Shown here in pieces: positions 24,561 to 37,401 of a stretch of DNA of 64,000 nucleotides. Where the stretch lies: NCBI RefSeq assembly GCF_027596085.1, contig NC_072449.1, forward strand, positions 26,549,522 through 26,613,521, read 5' to 3'. Source of the DNA: Anoplopoma fimbria. Its lineage: Eukaryota; Chordata; Actinopteri; Perciformes; Anoplopomatidae. The notes under the pieces were generated by a model. That model made no database searches and was not told the origin of the DNA. It saw nothing but the letters and a program-made list of their open reading frames with translations. How positions within the stretch are numbered: position 1 is the stretch's first letter; each line of letters begins with the position of its first letter. The translations under genes and the position numbers were made by a program.

Positions 24561-27500
24561 ATCAGCAAAGTAGTAAAAGAAAATGAAACCCATTGTTTTT
24601 CCACAAGTTGATGACTCTCTCTGTTGAGAGGTGTTGTCTAATGAGAACCGTACTTTTCACTCACTTTCACTACTTGAGGATCAAGAGTTCCAGGTGAACT
24701 TGTTAAAGCCGTCGCCGTAGATGTACAGTAAAGCCAGAGGCTGGTATTGCAGTCAAGCCTGCCGCCATTTGGCTTTTGATGAGTGTCTATTCATACAGTT
24801 ATGGTGCCTGGAGCGGCTAAAAAGGATGAAAAATGTCAACAATAACTTCACACAGTTTATAAACCAAATAAACAGAACATTATATGAGGCCTACACATCA
24901 TATATTAAATAAGGCTTGTTGAAAATGTGACATCACCACCAGAGAAGTCCCAATATGATAAAACCGTCTGCTGAGAAGAGCAGCGGATTTCTGCTCAAAA
25001 TGTTTATATGTGAATATAAACTAGTTTACTGTACATTACTGTTATGTGAAAGTCAAATCAAAGGGCATTTGGACAATTTCCTTAACATTCTTTTCATATT
25101 TTCACAAAAATGTTTTGACTCCACATCTCTACAGTGGACTAAAACAATGCCAGGAATCGTATGCTGGCTTTGTGGTGAAGCCAGGCTTCCAAGGTGGCTG
25201 TGGATCCAGAGGAGTGACGTTCTCTCCATTGTATGCAGGTTACATGTAAATCACACTCTCATTGCACCCTCCCCTCGATGCCAAAACAGTGACTGATGCA
25301 TAAATCAGCACAAAAAAAGAAGAAGAAATCTGAATATTATAATTGAAAAACACATCAGAATGCAAAAGACATCAAAGTAAAATTATGACAATGCGTCGTA
25401 TTTTTCAGTGGAGCTTTTCAGTGCCAGCGTTTCCTTTTTTACTGCCAAATTTAATTTTTTGCCAAAACTAGCATGGAAAATGGTTGACCGAAACTGATGC
25501 ACAATGTGCAAATTACAAAACGTATGCAAAAAAAAGAGAGAAGGGTCCTTAAACCATGTGAGACCACTCCTTGAATATTCTCCCTTTGAAACACAACTAA
25601 TTAAACTAACTAGATACAGCGTATACATATACTTTCTGGACCACCATACTCGTCTGTGCAGCAGATGTTTTAAGTAGCTGATTAATTAAGAACCGCCAGT
25701 TGTTGACCAATTGAAAGCTGCTTATCAAAGGCTCAGATAAAAACTCAGCATGTCAGTGGAATCATTTAAAGCTGCATTCTTATGTGAGTTTTTATCTTAA
25801 ACAAGCTATGGCCTTAATGGTTTCTGTTATTTTAATAGTGTAAGGTTGCATTTCTCTATTTCAATTGACATATCTGCTAACAGTATTGCTGTCACATCTC
25901 CCATTAATCTCCCATTATGTTAACTATTACATTTATTGATCTATCGGGCTGCTGGGAAATGAGACAATTCAGTAGCCTCTCACCCGCTGCTCAAGGGTTG
26001 CTTATCTTATCATTTTATTAAGAGCTAATCATTTCGAATGACATTACAGCGAAGGTTGAACTTTGACTCGTGAATTAACATGTCCACCGTGGATACATGA
26101 CTACGCATATTGAAATCAAAGCAGACCTACAATGAAATAAGGAACAATAATCTAAAATCCGAGGAAATACTATCATAGCACAAACCGATGTTTTTGTAAT
26201 GCCATTATTCTGTTTTTGTTCAGGATCACTGCGGCCGTGATGCCACCCACAGCAAGCAGACAGCTGATAAAGAAACCGAACATCAGCATTCCCCACACAA
26301 CAGTTTTGAATAAAAGCTTCATAGAGCATCTTTCTGTCCTTTTATTTCCCGTAAAAATGCAGCAGAGCTTCTGTCTTATCTCGGCGCCTAATGAAGCTGC
26401 ACATCATCCTGATATCTGGAGGATGGTTTACCAGTTTTAAGTCCTACATTTGTAAATGCATGCCTTCTTTATACTGATGTATTCCTGAAGAATATGATGC
26501 AGCTTTTACGTTTATGTCAGTTCACATTAAGTTGGTCAATCACTCTGTATAGTTAATGTATCGGATCAGGATTTTCATCAGAAATTCACTGGTGAAAAAC
26601 ATGGAATCACTAAACATCAATCATTATCCATTCATACGAGTGCAGTTATGTCATAGCATCACACAACGACATTGGGAAAATGATTCGGCATCTCCATCAC
26701 TTAGGTAGAATATATCTGGTGTGTCACGAGACGATGACCCAGGGAGGTGCTGCACGAGCACGGCTAAGCACAAGCAGCCCTGTTAGTTGTGTTCTGACAG
26801 ACACCACCGCACACATTTCATCTCTCGGGAGAAAGGAGGCACGGGAGTGGAACGTACAGTAGCAACTCATCACGAGCCTGCGGGATGCATGACTTACTGT
26901 ACTGTAAGAAAGGTGACCCTAAAGAACTCCTCCTGCTGTTAATGTGCAGCACGCCTGCTTTCTTTTCAAAAGATGCACACTGGATTGCGTCTTCGCCATG
27001 AATTTGCAGACAATAATAAGGCCTTGACCAAAAAACACATCTGATATGACTGAACAGCATTTTGACCTTTGTCTTTGCTCGGAAAACGCTTGCATTACAA
27101 AAAAAAAAAGCTCATAGAGCCAAACAAATATCTTACTTATTTGTTGCTTTCACACTGACAATCTAACAGGAACATATAACACACACAAAAAAACTGTGTT
27201 ATGGAAGGTGAAAATGAAATCCAAATAAAAACAAATGAATAATGCATACAACACAGGTTTTGAGATCCAATTAATTATTGAAAACATAATCTGCGAGGGT
27301 GAAGCATTGTTTTAGGACATGCTTTTACAAGAAGCTGCTGAGAATCAATTCCACATTAATGAGCAGGCAAAAAGGATTGTTAACCAAGAGGGCCTGGAGA
27401 CGTTTTCATTAGGGTTAAAGATCAGAATGTAAAAAGGTAATTATACATAATCAGGTATAATACCAAATGTTACAGGAAATTTCATTGATCTCTGGAGCCT

Positions 27501-30500
27501 TTGATTTTTGTCGACGCTGCGTATGCTGGCCCATAGTTACTCTCTGGGTCTTTGGAGGTCTGACTTATTGAGACGCCACAGAAATGGAGAAAGACTTGTT
27601 AAGAAAGGTTTGTGCTCCAATGAATTTTAAGTGCGGGAAAAAAATATTGCCCCCGAAATACTTGAGGGGATCAATGCCCTGTCTGACGTGATGAGAAACA
27701 GAAATAAATGTAGTCAGATGCTCTCTCTTGCTTTTCCACTGAAAAAAAAACAAACAAACTGATTATCCAATAGACTGCCTTCTCAGAGTTTAGGGGACAA
27801 GTTCAACTGAAGATCATGCATGGACCGTGCATGTTGTCCCCTTGTTCTCCCATTTACTGTCTGCCACCCATAGAATTGTTGACTTACGTAAAAATATTTT
27901 TTTTACTTTCTTGAACCTGAAGGTCAAAAGTACATCAGTAATTTCAGCTAATCTTTCATTTTGTACTATCAGCGTGATGCAGATATAGCCCTAGACCCCG
28001 CATTTGACTCCCCTGAAACCGCATAGCCTGTTTATTTATTTATTTTTCTACACCTTCATCTCGCTAATCTGTCTAGAGCATGAGATTGTTAGACGTTTGG
28101 GAGGATAAAAAATCAAAGAGTGTTGTGCTTCACCGCCGCCCTGGAAGATAAGGCCCTTTACTGTCACATGAAATCAGGAGCTGCCTCCTGAAAAACACTC
28201 CATCCCCAGGCTATTCCTCACCATCACCATCATCACTACTCTCTCCATACCATCTACACAAATACTTGGTGTTCACTTCGCTGACAAACTACTTACATAG
28301 ACACATCAAATCTTCCACCAGCACCGTTTCCAACACATGAGTAATGGGACTTAAGTAGAAATCCTTTGTGTAAATGGTGCTACTGTACAGATTGTGACAT
28401 CACAGGCGAAAGGTTTGCTATGTTGTCGCAATAACTGCCATATATAAAAAAATAAGGGCTGGATATTTTCAATCAGCGGTGTGCGTGTGTATGCTGTTCA
28501 AATACAACTCAAAACAACACTGCCTCGTCCCATACTAGCAATTAATAACCTTTAACATTTTCACAACCACCCATTTAACTGGTGCACAGAGGAGGCCTGC
28601 AGGTATCTGCAGATGACTGGCTCAAAGTTAACACAATGAGCACAGCGCAAAGACAAACAGATAAAAACCAACCTGAGGCTGTGGGACTTATTGGCTAACC
28701 AAAACAAGATATTTCAGCCATTTGAACATCTCACACACTTGATGTTTGTCAATCTAAAAGATACATTTGCACGTCAATAAAGCCACAGTTTGTCGTATAT
28801 TTGTCGTAGTAATATTTAGTGCATCAGTGAACTACCTCTCTCGTCTCGCTCAATATGCATCACCAGCACGGCTGTTATCTTGGCTTGCTAGCTAAGTTAG
28901 ATATGTTCCACACACAAATGTAACGTGATCTAACCCAATGTGTTTTATCCAGCGACTCTTTTTATCAGCCGGGAAGCGAAAGAATAAGCAAGACCCGTTG
29001 TAAGCGAACACATCCTGGTGCGACCCATGATGGCATCGTAACGTCGGAGCGAGACGTCCTTTACATTACTTTTAGGTGTGTAGTATTTCTGATTACATTT
29101 TTTCATGTCTTGTTTGTCAACAGTTTTACAACAAAATCCAACTTTCTTGACTTGCTAAATCTTTTAATTTGACTGACATCATACGTGTATTTCATTGCTA
29201 AACTCAAACAGGATCTTTTTTTAGCATTCACTACCGTACATCTGCCTCTCTATTCGATTACTGCTTCACAAATACAACCATTTGTCATGGTGCAGGGATT
29301 TACAATCTACTGGCTGCATCACCAGATCAGAGCACTCACCAAAATGCAAGATGACGAGACTGAAACTTTGTTGAAGGGTGCAAAGCTCTAATCAAATTAA
29401 CAGTGCTTCTTTTGGAGTTCACACATGCATTAGTATGATGTCGGCGTGACTTGAGATTGTCTGCTTGACTCATTGAACGTCAAATCGGAGACATTCATAA
29501 CTGTGACAAGTGGAGGAGGGTGCGGAAAGTCAGTCTTTCTTACGCAGATGCTTCCGAGCAATTATATAAATTAAGTTGTCAGATGGGTCCTGAGGGACGT
29601 TTGTCTTCCAGGCTCTGCAAGACCAGTGGGGCCTCTGTTACAAACAGAGTGCTGGATAGGAAGGCAGCCAAGGACGGGTTTGCCACAGTCAAGATAACCC
29701 ACATTTCAGAAAAAAAAGAATGTCTTTAATCCAACAAATGCATGTCATCTCAAATCTCACCAGGGGAAGATGTCCAGGACCTCCACTCTTAGTCACTGCT
29801 GTGTTTTGAGAGCAAAATTACAGCCTTGCTTTCTCTGGACAGGGGGGATAAAAAAACATGTTGTTTACAGATTTCAGGATGTCCAGCAATTTCCCAACCA
29901 CTTTCTTTTCTTCACTATTGTGTCACCATAGAGCAATAAACACAGTGTGCTTACTGACTCTATACTCTTTATACAGCCTGTGCTGTGTGATACCATGTCA
30001 CTGTCTTTGAATATATGCGCTGGCACTGTATGGAAAACAGACAGCAGGGATGTGTTCAGCACGAATTGTGATCTGCAAGACATTTTTTCTCCATTTCCTC
30101 CTTATTAGTCTCAGATTTGTCAGAGAAAATAGGACTCCCTTGGGTGCCATAGTCTTGGTAAGACAGTTTCTATCCCTGGCCTCTCTCTTGTCACTGCTGG
30201 TATGCAGTTGTTTCTTTGAGTGTCCCAAGGGTCTTGAAAAGCTCGCCTTCGCCGGAGTTGTCATTTTCAATTAGCTGTACTCTGAATCCAAGTCTGTTGG
30301 ACCATGTCAATAACGGTTTCATTTAAGAAGATGGGACAGCTGTAACTTCAAAACGTACTCAATTTCCATCAAGGTTAGCCAATCTACTTGTTTGCATTTC
30401 ATCATCTCACACCTGCCCCCCCTGAGCAGATTCACAAACATTTAAAAGCATGTGTTGCGAGCAAATAACTGATTTACATCCAATAAGGATTGGTGTAAAC

Positions 30501-32647
30501 TCTAAATCATGCCAAGTGAAACAGGCACAGCTGTTCATTCTCTCCCTCTATTCCCCTGATGTGCAGGTGAAGCTCCTCTCAATTAGGACTTTGTCTGGCG
30601 ACTTTAACTATACATCTCATGGCGAGGTGAACCTTTTTTCACATGATCTCAGGAAATTAAAGTAAGTGGTGTAGTGGGCTGATATGAAAACCGTTTAAGC
30701 ACAGTAGGTCTCCTGAAATATATATCTAGATTAACATTATGGCAAATTACAGCCCATTTAAAAATCACAAGCATGCCTTCAAGTTAGACTCCCGTCATTA
30801 AGCCTTAATGGATGCCGTACTGTACAACACCAACAGGAAACCAAGACAGCATTAGACTGTGACGCAGGTTGCATGCTTTTACCACTGATTTACAGTCGTA
30901 CAGGTAAGAGTCGAAGATTTAGATAACAATAACGAAAAGTCAAGAGAGCAGTGTTTGTAAGAAAACAAGAAGCCGGATGACTCTGCTGATTCGGCAAGAA
31001 TTTCTTTACATTGTAGAAAAATTGAATATTGATTGCGTCCATGTTGCACACGATATGGTACAACTACAGTACGGTGTATGTGACATAACAGGTGAGGATG
31101 GATGTGCTCAACTTACAACTCTTCAAAGGATTTGGATGAAATTGTGCTTGAAGTTAAAAAAGCCTGAGCAGGTTTTTTTCTGTGCATATCCCACTCTCAC
31201 TTACACACATACACACACTGTGTAACTCAACCTGTGGGTCGAGGCACCGCCGCGTTTGTCACATGAGAGTTTTGAGCATCACGATTCATGGAATAGCAAA
31301 AAAAATCTGTGATGTTTTCTGATGCTATTTACATCAGTGATGTTCCTATCATCAGTGTGTCCAACTATACTTGAGCATAATTTGTGTCAAATTCTGGAGT
31401 GACTGAAGCATGCGCAAATTAGCTTCTTTATTTTTAGAAGGGGAAACTGGTTCAAAGGTCTGCGGTTTAAATCTCCAGGAGTCTTGAATATTGTAGTGAC
31501 ATACTTAGTGACTTCAAATTAGAGACTGGCCTTAAAATAGTATGATGTTGTTTCTGTGGAGTCTCTGAATGGACCTGCATTAAAAATGCAGAGACGCCAG
31601 AGCAGCGGGGGATTTACTGACAGCAGACACACTTTTTGAAGGTTGTATTTCCCTCACGCAGACTCTATTCTTTCTGCCACCGCTTGGCTAATTGCTGTCA
31701 TTGAAAAAGACAGTCACACAAACTTTCAAGGAAAAATTGGAAACAATACCCCTAATTGAAACATGGCTCAATAATACCCCTTCCTCTCTGTGCATCTTCC
31801 GAACGTAGCCCCGAAAAAAAGCCAAATCAATGAGATCAAAGGAGAGTCTGTGAGCCCCTGAGCCACAATGCACAACCCGGCTGTCACCAGCACAGTCAGA
31901 GGATAGCATTATACGAAACATTCAACCGCAGCGAAGCCGCAGAATTAGAGTTTTGGGGGAATTTGCATATCTCTGATCAGATCATTCCTGTGGGTCTACT
32001 TGTGTGGTAAGTGGTGTGTTAGATGCCTCCCGCTCTGCTAACCTAAAGATGCACTCCCCAAAAAACAAAAAAGGATCTGCCTCTGCCCTTGCAGATCAGC
32101 TCTTTTCTTTCACAAAATATGTCCGTGGATCCTTTTGAGCTCCTATCAAAGGCAGCTCGATTCAAACCCCCACTTCAGTGTAAACACATTTTATAGTCTC
32201 TCTTTCGAAGGCTGATCTTGGTTCAGTGTAGGAAACCTTTCATTTGACCTCAAACCTCTTTTCACAATGCATAATGAGTAGCAGAAATGTTTCATTTTAA
32301 CACTTTGTGCTGTGTTTGGACATCTCAACACCACCATTGTTCACACGATTAATAAGACACCAAGCACTCTTTATAAAAATGGAGAAGTTATTGAAACAGA
32401 ATGGGTGGAAATAACTGAGCAGAATGTTTTCAATGTAAAGCACAATAACTTAGTCTGATCAAAACTATTTAGCCCCTGTCAGGTGGCTTTAACACGATTA
32501 TAATCAGCAGAACTTGTCTCTGCGTTCACTCATACAGATGTGTGTAGCTACATTAAACCACGAGCAAAACAACTGGATCCACACGAGAGTGAAACACTTT
32601 ACTCACGGAAATAATAAAGTCCTCACGTCTTTTTTCCCCGTTCTCAC
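24561..32647. other. 8 kb of unique non-coding sequence
   Basis: I recognise no gene, RNA or transposon. A small hairpin lies at 27793-27841 (see findings). A CpG-containing patch lies near 28970-29050. The minus-strand frame around 26216-26400 encodes a hydrophobic run but has no supporting exon structure. Confidence 0.55.
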
Positions 32648-33005
32648 CCAGGTGATACCACCGTGGTTGTCTCTCCCTCCCGACCCAAACGGAGGAATGG
32701 CAGCGGTATCAAGAATGCCAAGTCCGGGGTCCTCGTCTCTGTCGCTCTATCCAGTACATCCTCCAGCAAAAAAAATAAATAAAATGTGATTCTTTGGTTG
32801 TCCAGCTCTTTCCACCAACCTCGAGCGAAGAACAAACCTTTTTCTTCCACTTCAGGGAGCTTTGTGCCGGAGCTGTGCGTCGTTTGGTCTGGTCTCCTCT
32901 CTGTCAGCCTCCACCGCTGCAGCCGGCTGAGGCTCTCTCTCTGCAGCGCAGCATCCCTTCTCACTGGTGCTGAGGAGAGGAGGGGGGGGCGACAAGGTGG
33001 TCCTC
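32648..33005 (-). promoter_or_regulatory. CpG-rich block; candidate promoter / first exon on the minus strand
   Basis: About 16 CpG dinucleotides occur in roughly 360 bases, against a CpG-poor background. Read on the minus strand it looks like a 5' untranslated exon: GAGAGAGAGCCTCAGCC-type purine-rich sequence, then a mixed segment with short upstream ORFs. It ends at a donor-like GTATCACCTGG|GTGAGAAC (boundary at about 32648). On the plus strand TTTTTCTTCCACTTCAG at about 32839-32855 also resembles an acceptor, so orientation is not settled. A 106-codon minus-strand open frame (32644-32964) has no recognised domain. No start codon context or gene can be named. Confidence 0.35.
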
Positions 33006-33260
33006 ACTTAGTTATAAGGAGTGGCATCGCATCAGTCTCAGTCACTCCATCCAAAAATTTGGCTTTTTGCCATTCTGATATTGGAAACATTGTAAAGTTG
33101 GCTTCATGAAAGGAGTAAAAACAAAAGATAGTGTCCAGGTGACCTTTGCTGTGTGTCCATAAACAGGTGCAGACATGATTTTGGCTCATTTATATTAAAA
33201 AATAAATAAATTGTTAGCAAAATAGAAGACAAGCACAGTTAAACTTCCCTTCAGAGTTTC
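33006..33260. other. Non-coding sequence
   Basis: Nothing recognised between the CpG-rich block and the SINE. Confidence 0.5.
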
Positions 33261-33563
33261 TTACATTACATTTACATTACATTACAGTCATTTAGCAGAC
33301 GCTTTTCCCAAAGCGACTTACAGTCAGTAGTATATTACATATCATTCACCCATTCACACACTGATGACAGGCTACCATCAAGGTGCCACCATCAGACTCT
33401 AACTAACATTCATTCAACATCCAGTCCACACCGATGGCAAGCCTTCAGGAGCAACTTGGGGTTAAGTGTCTTGCCCAAGGACACATCGACTGCCGAAGCC
33501 GGGTATCGAACCACCGACCCTCTGATTGGAGAACTACCTTGCTCTCCACTGGGCGGCTGTGGC
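33261..33563 (-). mobile_element. tRNA-derived SINE, minus strand, with inverted 5' tip
   Basis: Reverse complement of the SINE at 16774-17072 over nearly its whole length. The (TTACA)n tail is at 33261 and AGCAGACGCTTTTCCCAAAG follows near 33294. The central block GTGTCTTGCCCAAGGACAC and the B-box (GGTATCGAACC on plus, 33502-33512) are present. At the tRNA-head end the expected ACGCCACAGCCGCCCC after CTCTCCACT is replaced by GGGCGGCTGTGGC. The outermost 13 bases are therefore flipped and the A-box is split. The copy is dead as a pol III unit. Confidence 0.92.
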
Positions 33564-33977
33564 TTCTGTCTTCTGTAGATTTGAACATATATTAGCAAGT
33601 TTTATTATTATTTACTGAAAAAAATTGTCCAGCTAACATCAACTTAACGTTACGTTCTGGATTAAGGCGCAATTTTTGTTTCGCTTCAGAACATTTTATT
33701 TTAAAAATCTTGATTGGAAAATGTACAATGCTAATGTGTCCGACTTAACACTTTTTCGAGTTCAGTCCTCTAGTTGAAACAGTGCATAACTACATTAGGT
33801 GTAATGTTTTTAATGGTACCTATGCTAACCTCTTCACGAGCCGCCATTGTTGTTTAGAAAGAACAGTCGACCTTCCCTGTTGTCTCGCATACCAACCTTA
33901 CCCACGTCCGAAGCTGACACTAGCACCTCGAATCTAGTGGTCCATGAACTGGCTTTTGGGACACAAACGCGTTGCTT
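33564..33977. other. Non-coding sequence, possibly old repeat
   Basis: No gene recognised. The CpG-containing 33830-33950 stretch may be decayed transposon DNA. Confidence 0.4.
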
Positions 33978-34068
33978 GAAACCATAGACTGTATATAAGA
34001 AGTCTGAAACCCGACAAGATTAATGTTTCTGTCATAAGTGATCCAATGATGATTGCGTGACCTCGTGA
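33978..34068. repeat. Possible teleost interspersed repeat fragment
   Basis: Contains AACCATAGACTGTATATAAG, a motif I recall from an abundant fish interspersed repeat. No ends are defined. Confidence 0.4.
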
Positions 34069-34170
34069 CATCGCGATAATGGGCCAAGGAAAAGCCAACC
34101 CATTGAATTTTAGAGGATTGGCCTTGAGTGAGGTCTACGCTCCCCAAGTGCCCTTTGAGTTATGTCTGTC
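34069..34170 (+). repeat. Teleost interspersed repeat fragment
   Basis: GGGCCAAGGAAAAGCC, CCCATTGAATTTTAGAGG, TTGGCCTTGAGTGAGGTCT and CGCTCCCCAAGTGCCCTT follow, in order, the layout of a very common fish repeat ('gggccaaggaagaacccatt...ggcggaggtctgcgctctccgagtgccctt'). The assignment is from memory. No coding content. Confidence 0.55.
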
Positions 34171-35249
34171 TTTATTTTTGTAGAGTACAGTTACTGTGAC
34201 CACAGGAGGGCAAGGATTCTTGAGCAGCTGTAGCATAACATATATTTTATTACCACACAGCCTACAAATTGTATGGATCTTCCTGGTAGCTTGCTAGCTA
34301 GGCTAACACTGCCTATACGTTCCATCTTTTTTTGCTTGCTAGCTTGGCTGCTTACGCCTACAACGTTTGAGAGCAAATAGTGTGCATTACGATACAATAC
34401 TATTTGCATTAGAACTATGATTAGTCAGGCCTATACAGAAGAACACTGTTAACAAATATCTGTGTAATTCTCACAGTGGAAATTGTGGATGTAGACTGTT
34501 TACATTCCAACATCTTTCTGTCAGTTCACCTCTGTTTGTTAGTTTGTTTACTCTTTTTAAGTATTCAGAACAAGTCGTAGTATGATACAATAGCGGCATT
34601 AATGCTGAGCCTAGTAATGAAAATATTAATTATCTCCACCAGGAGTATTATGCAATCGCTTACGTGTGTGAGTATGTCTGTTTATGAGTGAGTGAGTGTT
34701 CATGCACCTCAGTGTCTGTCCATGGCTAATCTTGCATTCTGCTGCAGCAAACTGCATAACATCTTCACCGATCCTCGGACGTAGGGAACCGCAATTGATA
34801 AAACAGCTGAGTGCACCTTTTCTAGTTATCACTGTGACCATTAGTGCAGTTAACACGATTCTAAACACAAGATCAGACGGGAGACTGTCGGTAGGCCACT
34901 TTTTAGTAGACTTACGGTAATAAATCCATGCTAATAGGCTCATATTAAAACATGTGGCAGTTGAGATGCCTGTTAGCACTAATGTAATTTCATAGCATCA
35001 TCACAGACTCAAAAGCATAGTTATTCTTCTCTTAAACATACATACATGATGCTTTCAGTAAAAAGAAAAAAATTGTGACCATCAGTTCTTTCACAATAAA
35101 ACCCTGTAAATAGAGGTAGTTACGTACTGAGACCACTAGATGGCACTGCAAATTGTGCGGCAAATGTGACTTCATTTCAATCATATTGGTTTCCTGTGAA
35201 ATTATCTTCACGATTTAACGTTCACCACAAACTGACTTTAATTACTCTG
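34171..35249. other. Unique non-coding sequence
   Basis: A 117-codon open frame on the minus strand (34626-34979) lacks domains and exon context. Nothing else recognised. Confidence 0.55.
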
Positions 35250-35392
35250 ATGGTGACAGGCAGGGGTTTAATGTCTTGCCCAAGGATTTGACAGGACAAA
35301 TGTCCATTGATGGTCACAATTGGCTGTAGATCCATGCAGGCTTGACCAATCAATAGACCAATTTGCTACCTCATTGAGCCTCAAAATCAGGT
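35250..35392 (-). mobile_element. Highly decayed tRNA-derived SINE
   Basis: On the minus strand GAGGCTCAATGAGGTAG (A-box region) is followed by a degenerate B-box region and CCTTGGGCAAGACATTAAAC, the central SINE block. Many substitutions and no clear 3' tail. It is older than the copies at 16774 and 33261. Confidence 0.6.
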
Positions 35393-37303
35393 TGGTAGAG
35401 TTTTAGGACAGAATGCACTTTTGTTTATTTTTTGTTTTTCTTCCACCTCCATTTGTAGCCTATATTGAATTATTTGTTAGTTTGAAACTGTTCTCTCTCG
35501 GGGGGGGGGCTACGCTCTTATTCAATCCTGTTTTCATTTAGAGACTATAACGGAGGAACAATGAGCAATGTCATAGAAATAAAAAGGTGAAGCACTAGTT
35601 TCTGATACATGCACAAAAACAGAATCTAAACCCAAAAGTTAACACGAGGGAGATAAAGTAATTTTCTATTATTTCCATCTGTATGAGTACTTCATACAAC
35701 AAAAAGGTTACATTAAACAATGGTTAACAAGATAAGTCGAGTAAGTTTGATTGTTTTTCTCACAACCCAAAGCAGCACAAAAACTTATTCCCTAATTTAT
35801 TGATATTTATTTATTAATTGCATGTCTTCTGCATTCAGAGGAAATTAAAAAAAGAGCATTTGTGTCATGCAGCAGCCCTCTTAACAAAACGATAATGGTA
35901 CTAGACTGGAGAGTATAGATTAGTTCCTTCTGTTTCATGTATCAATTACATAGCTCATATTGCCAACCTCTGCTGTGAGTATCTGACTGACAATATGGAG
36001 CGAGCAGCCTATCTCTACCCCCATCATTAATTAAACAGTACCCATGACTGAGTGCTCTTCCTATTGCACGATTGATCCATTCCAATGCTTGTAGCTCTTA
36101 TCAGCTCTTAGATGCCATCTTTTTTAAAGGCAGTATCTTTAGGGTCATTTTTACAGCTTTGCTTTTTGGCATTGACACCATTTAGACAGCTTTGCTTACA
36201 GTGTGCCCAGTGAAATATATTTCAGAGGACAGGAATATCATTTCTCATGTCGGCTACCTCAAGCTTAGCGGTTTTAGGCTCTGCCTCCAAGCACTGAATA
36301 ATATTTTAGATTCAAAGGATATGGTGTATTCAATTTGTCTTGCACTTTAAGACTTGTGGTAGTAAACTGTTCAGACAGTGTTATTGTTTCAACACAGTGG
36401 ATATACTGTATAATGGTAATAATGCAGTTGCATCCATTGTCAGAGAAGTCTTACATTGTCTTACATGTGCAAGAATGACAAAAAAAGAGCAGATATCACA
36501 GTCAAAATACTGATAATAAACCTCAATCATGAACAGAGCTGTTCTGTCTCCAACACTGTATGTGATGGATGTGAAGCTTAACAAAGTGGGAAAAAAGCAA
36601 CAGTCTTTCCACATTGAGGGACCAGAGTGAGGTTTCTGCAGCCGATCCTTCTTGCTGTTCTACCTACCTATGCTGCAAATAAGATAAGGAGGGTTTAATT
36701 AAACTGAAGATAAACCAGAAACATGCCCCCTAAAGCCACATCCTAAAAGCACCATTAATGCGTTTGTTTACCGGGCAACAGGAACAAGATGGCAAGCCTG
36801 CTCACACTTCCACTGTCCCCCCATGTGAGAACACATGCACTTTGGTATTGTCTGGAGTACACTGCAGACTGTCATTGTGAAACTAATACCTAAGAGCATG
36901 ACATATTGGGAACAAAAGGGAAGCGGTTATCATAATTGCTAAATCTGAATGGTCTGTATACACTTTGCTGCCGCAACTCATTTGCAGTTAGTTGTTGTAG
37001 CAGTGGGCCCAATACACCACTTTGAACTTGTTTAACAGGCTATATGGCAAATACACAATGGTAGAAGGAATAAAGGACACATAAAGCCAGCCTTCACAAA
37101 GCCCCCATGCTGACTTAACACTATTTTATTCCTTACCTTTGTCTGATATGTCTTTTCTTTCTTCTCTTGAACTCCAGACACTCTAACGTGTAACACATAA
37201 TTTTCATGTGAAACATAATTACAGTTGAGGACGATAGTAAAATAGGAAAGCTTCAACTTTCACTGTTATAGTTTTGTTGAGCAAAAATGACATCGTGTTG
37301 GTG
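35393..37303. other. Unique non-coding sequence
   Basis: A run of ten G lies near 35500. No gene or transposon recognised. Confidence 0.6.
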
Positions 37304-37331
37304 GTATGTGACTGACAAATCAGTCACATAC
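37304..37331. repeat. Perfect 12-bp hairpin
   Basis: GTATGTGACTGA and its exact reverse complement TCAGTCACATAC are separated by four bases (CAAA). A second hairpin lies 38 bases downstream. Confidence 0.9.
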
Positions 37332-37369
37332 TGTATAATTTGAGAGCATTTTTAGAAATTAGGGCCTGA

Positions 37370-37401
37370 CAACTCATGTCAAGTGTTGACATGATGAGTT
37401 G
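37370..37401. repeat. Hairpin with a 3-base bulge
   Basis: CAACTCATGTCAA (37370-37382) pairs with TTGACATGATGAGTTG (37386-37401) across a GTG loop, with three unpaired bases in the right arm. Confidence 0.85.

Noticed and set aside
31440..31490. Possible SINE head (GGTTTAAATCTCC, B-box-like), with a similar site near 6340
   Set aside because: Only a degenerate B-box-like word is present. No A-box, central block or tail was found.
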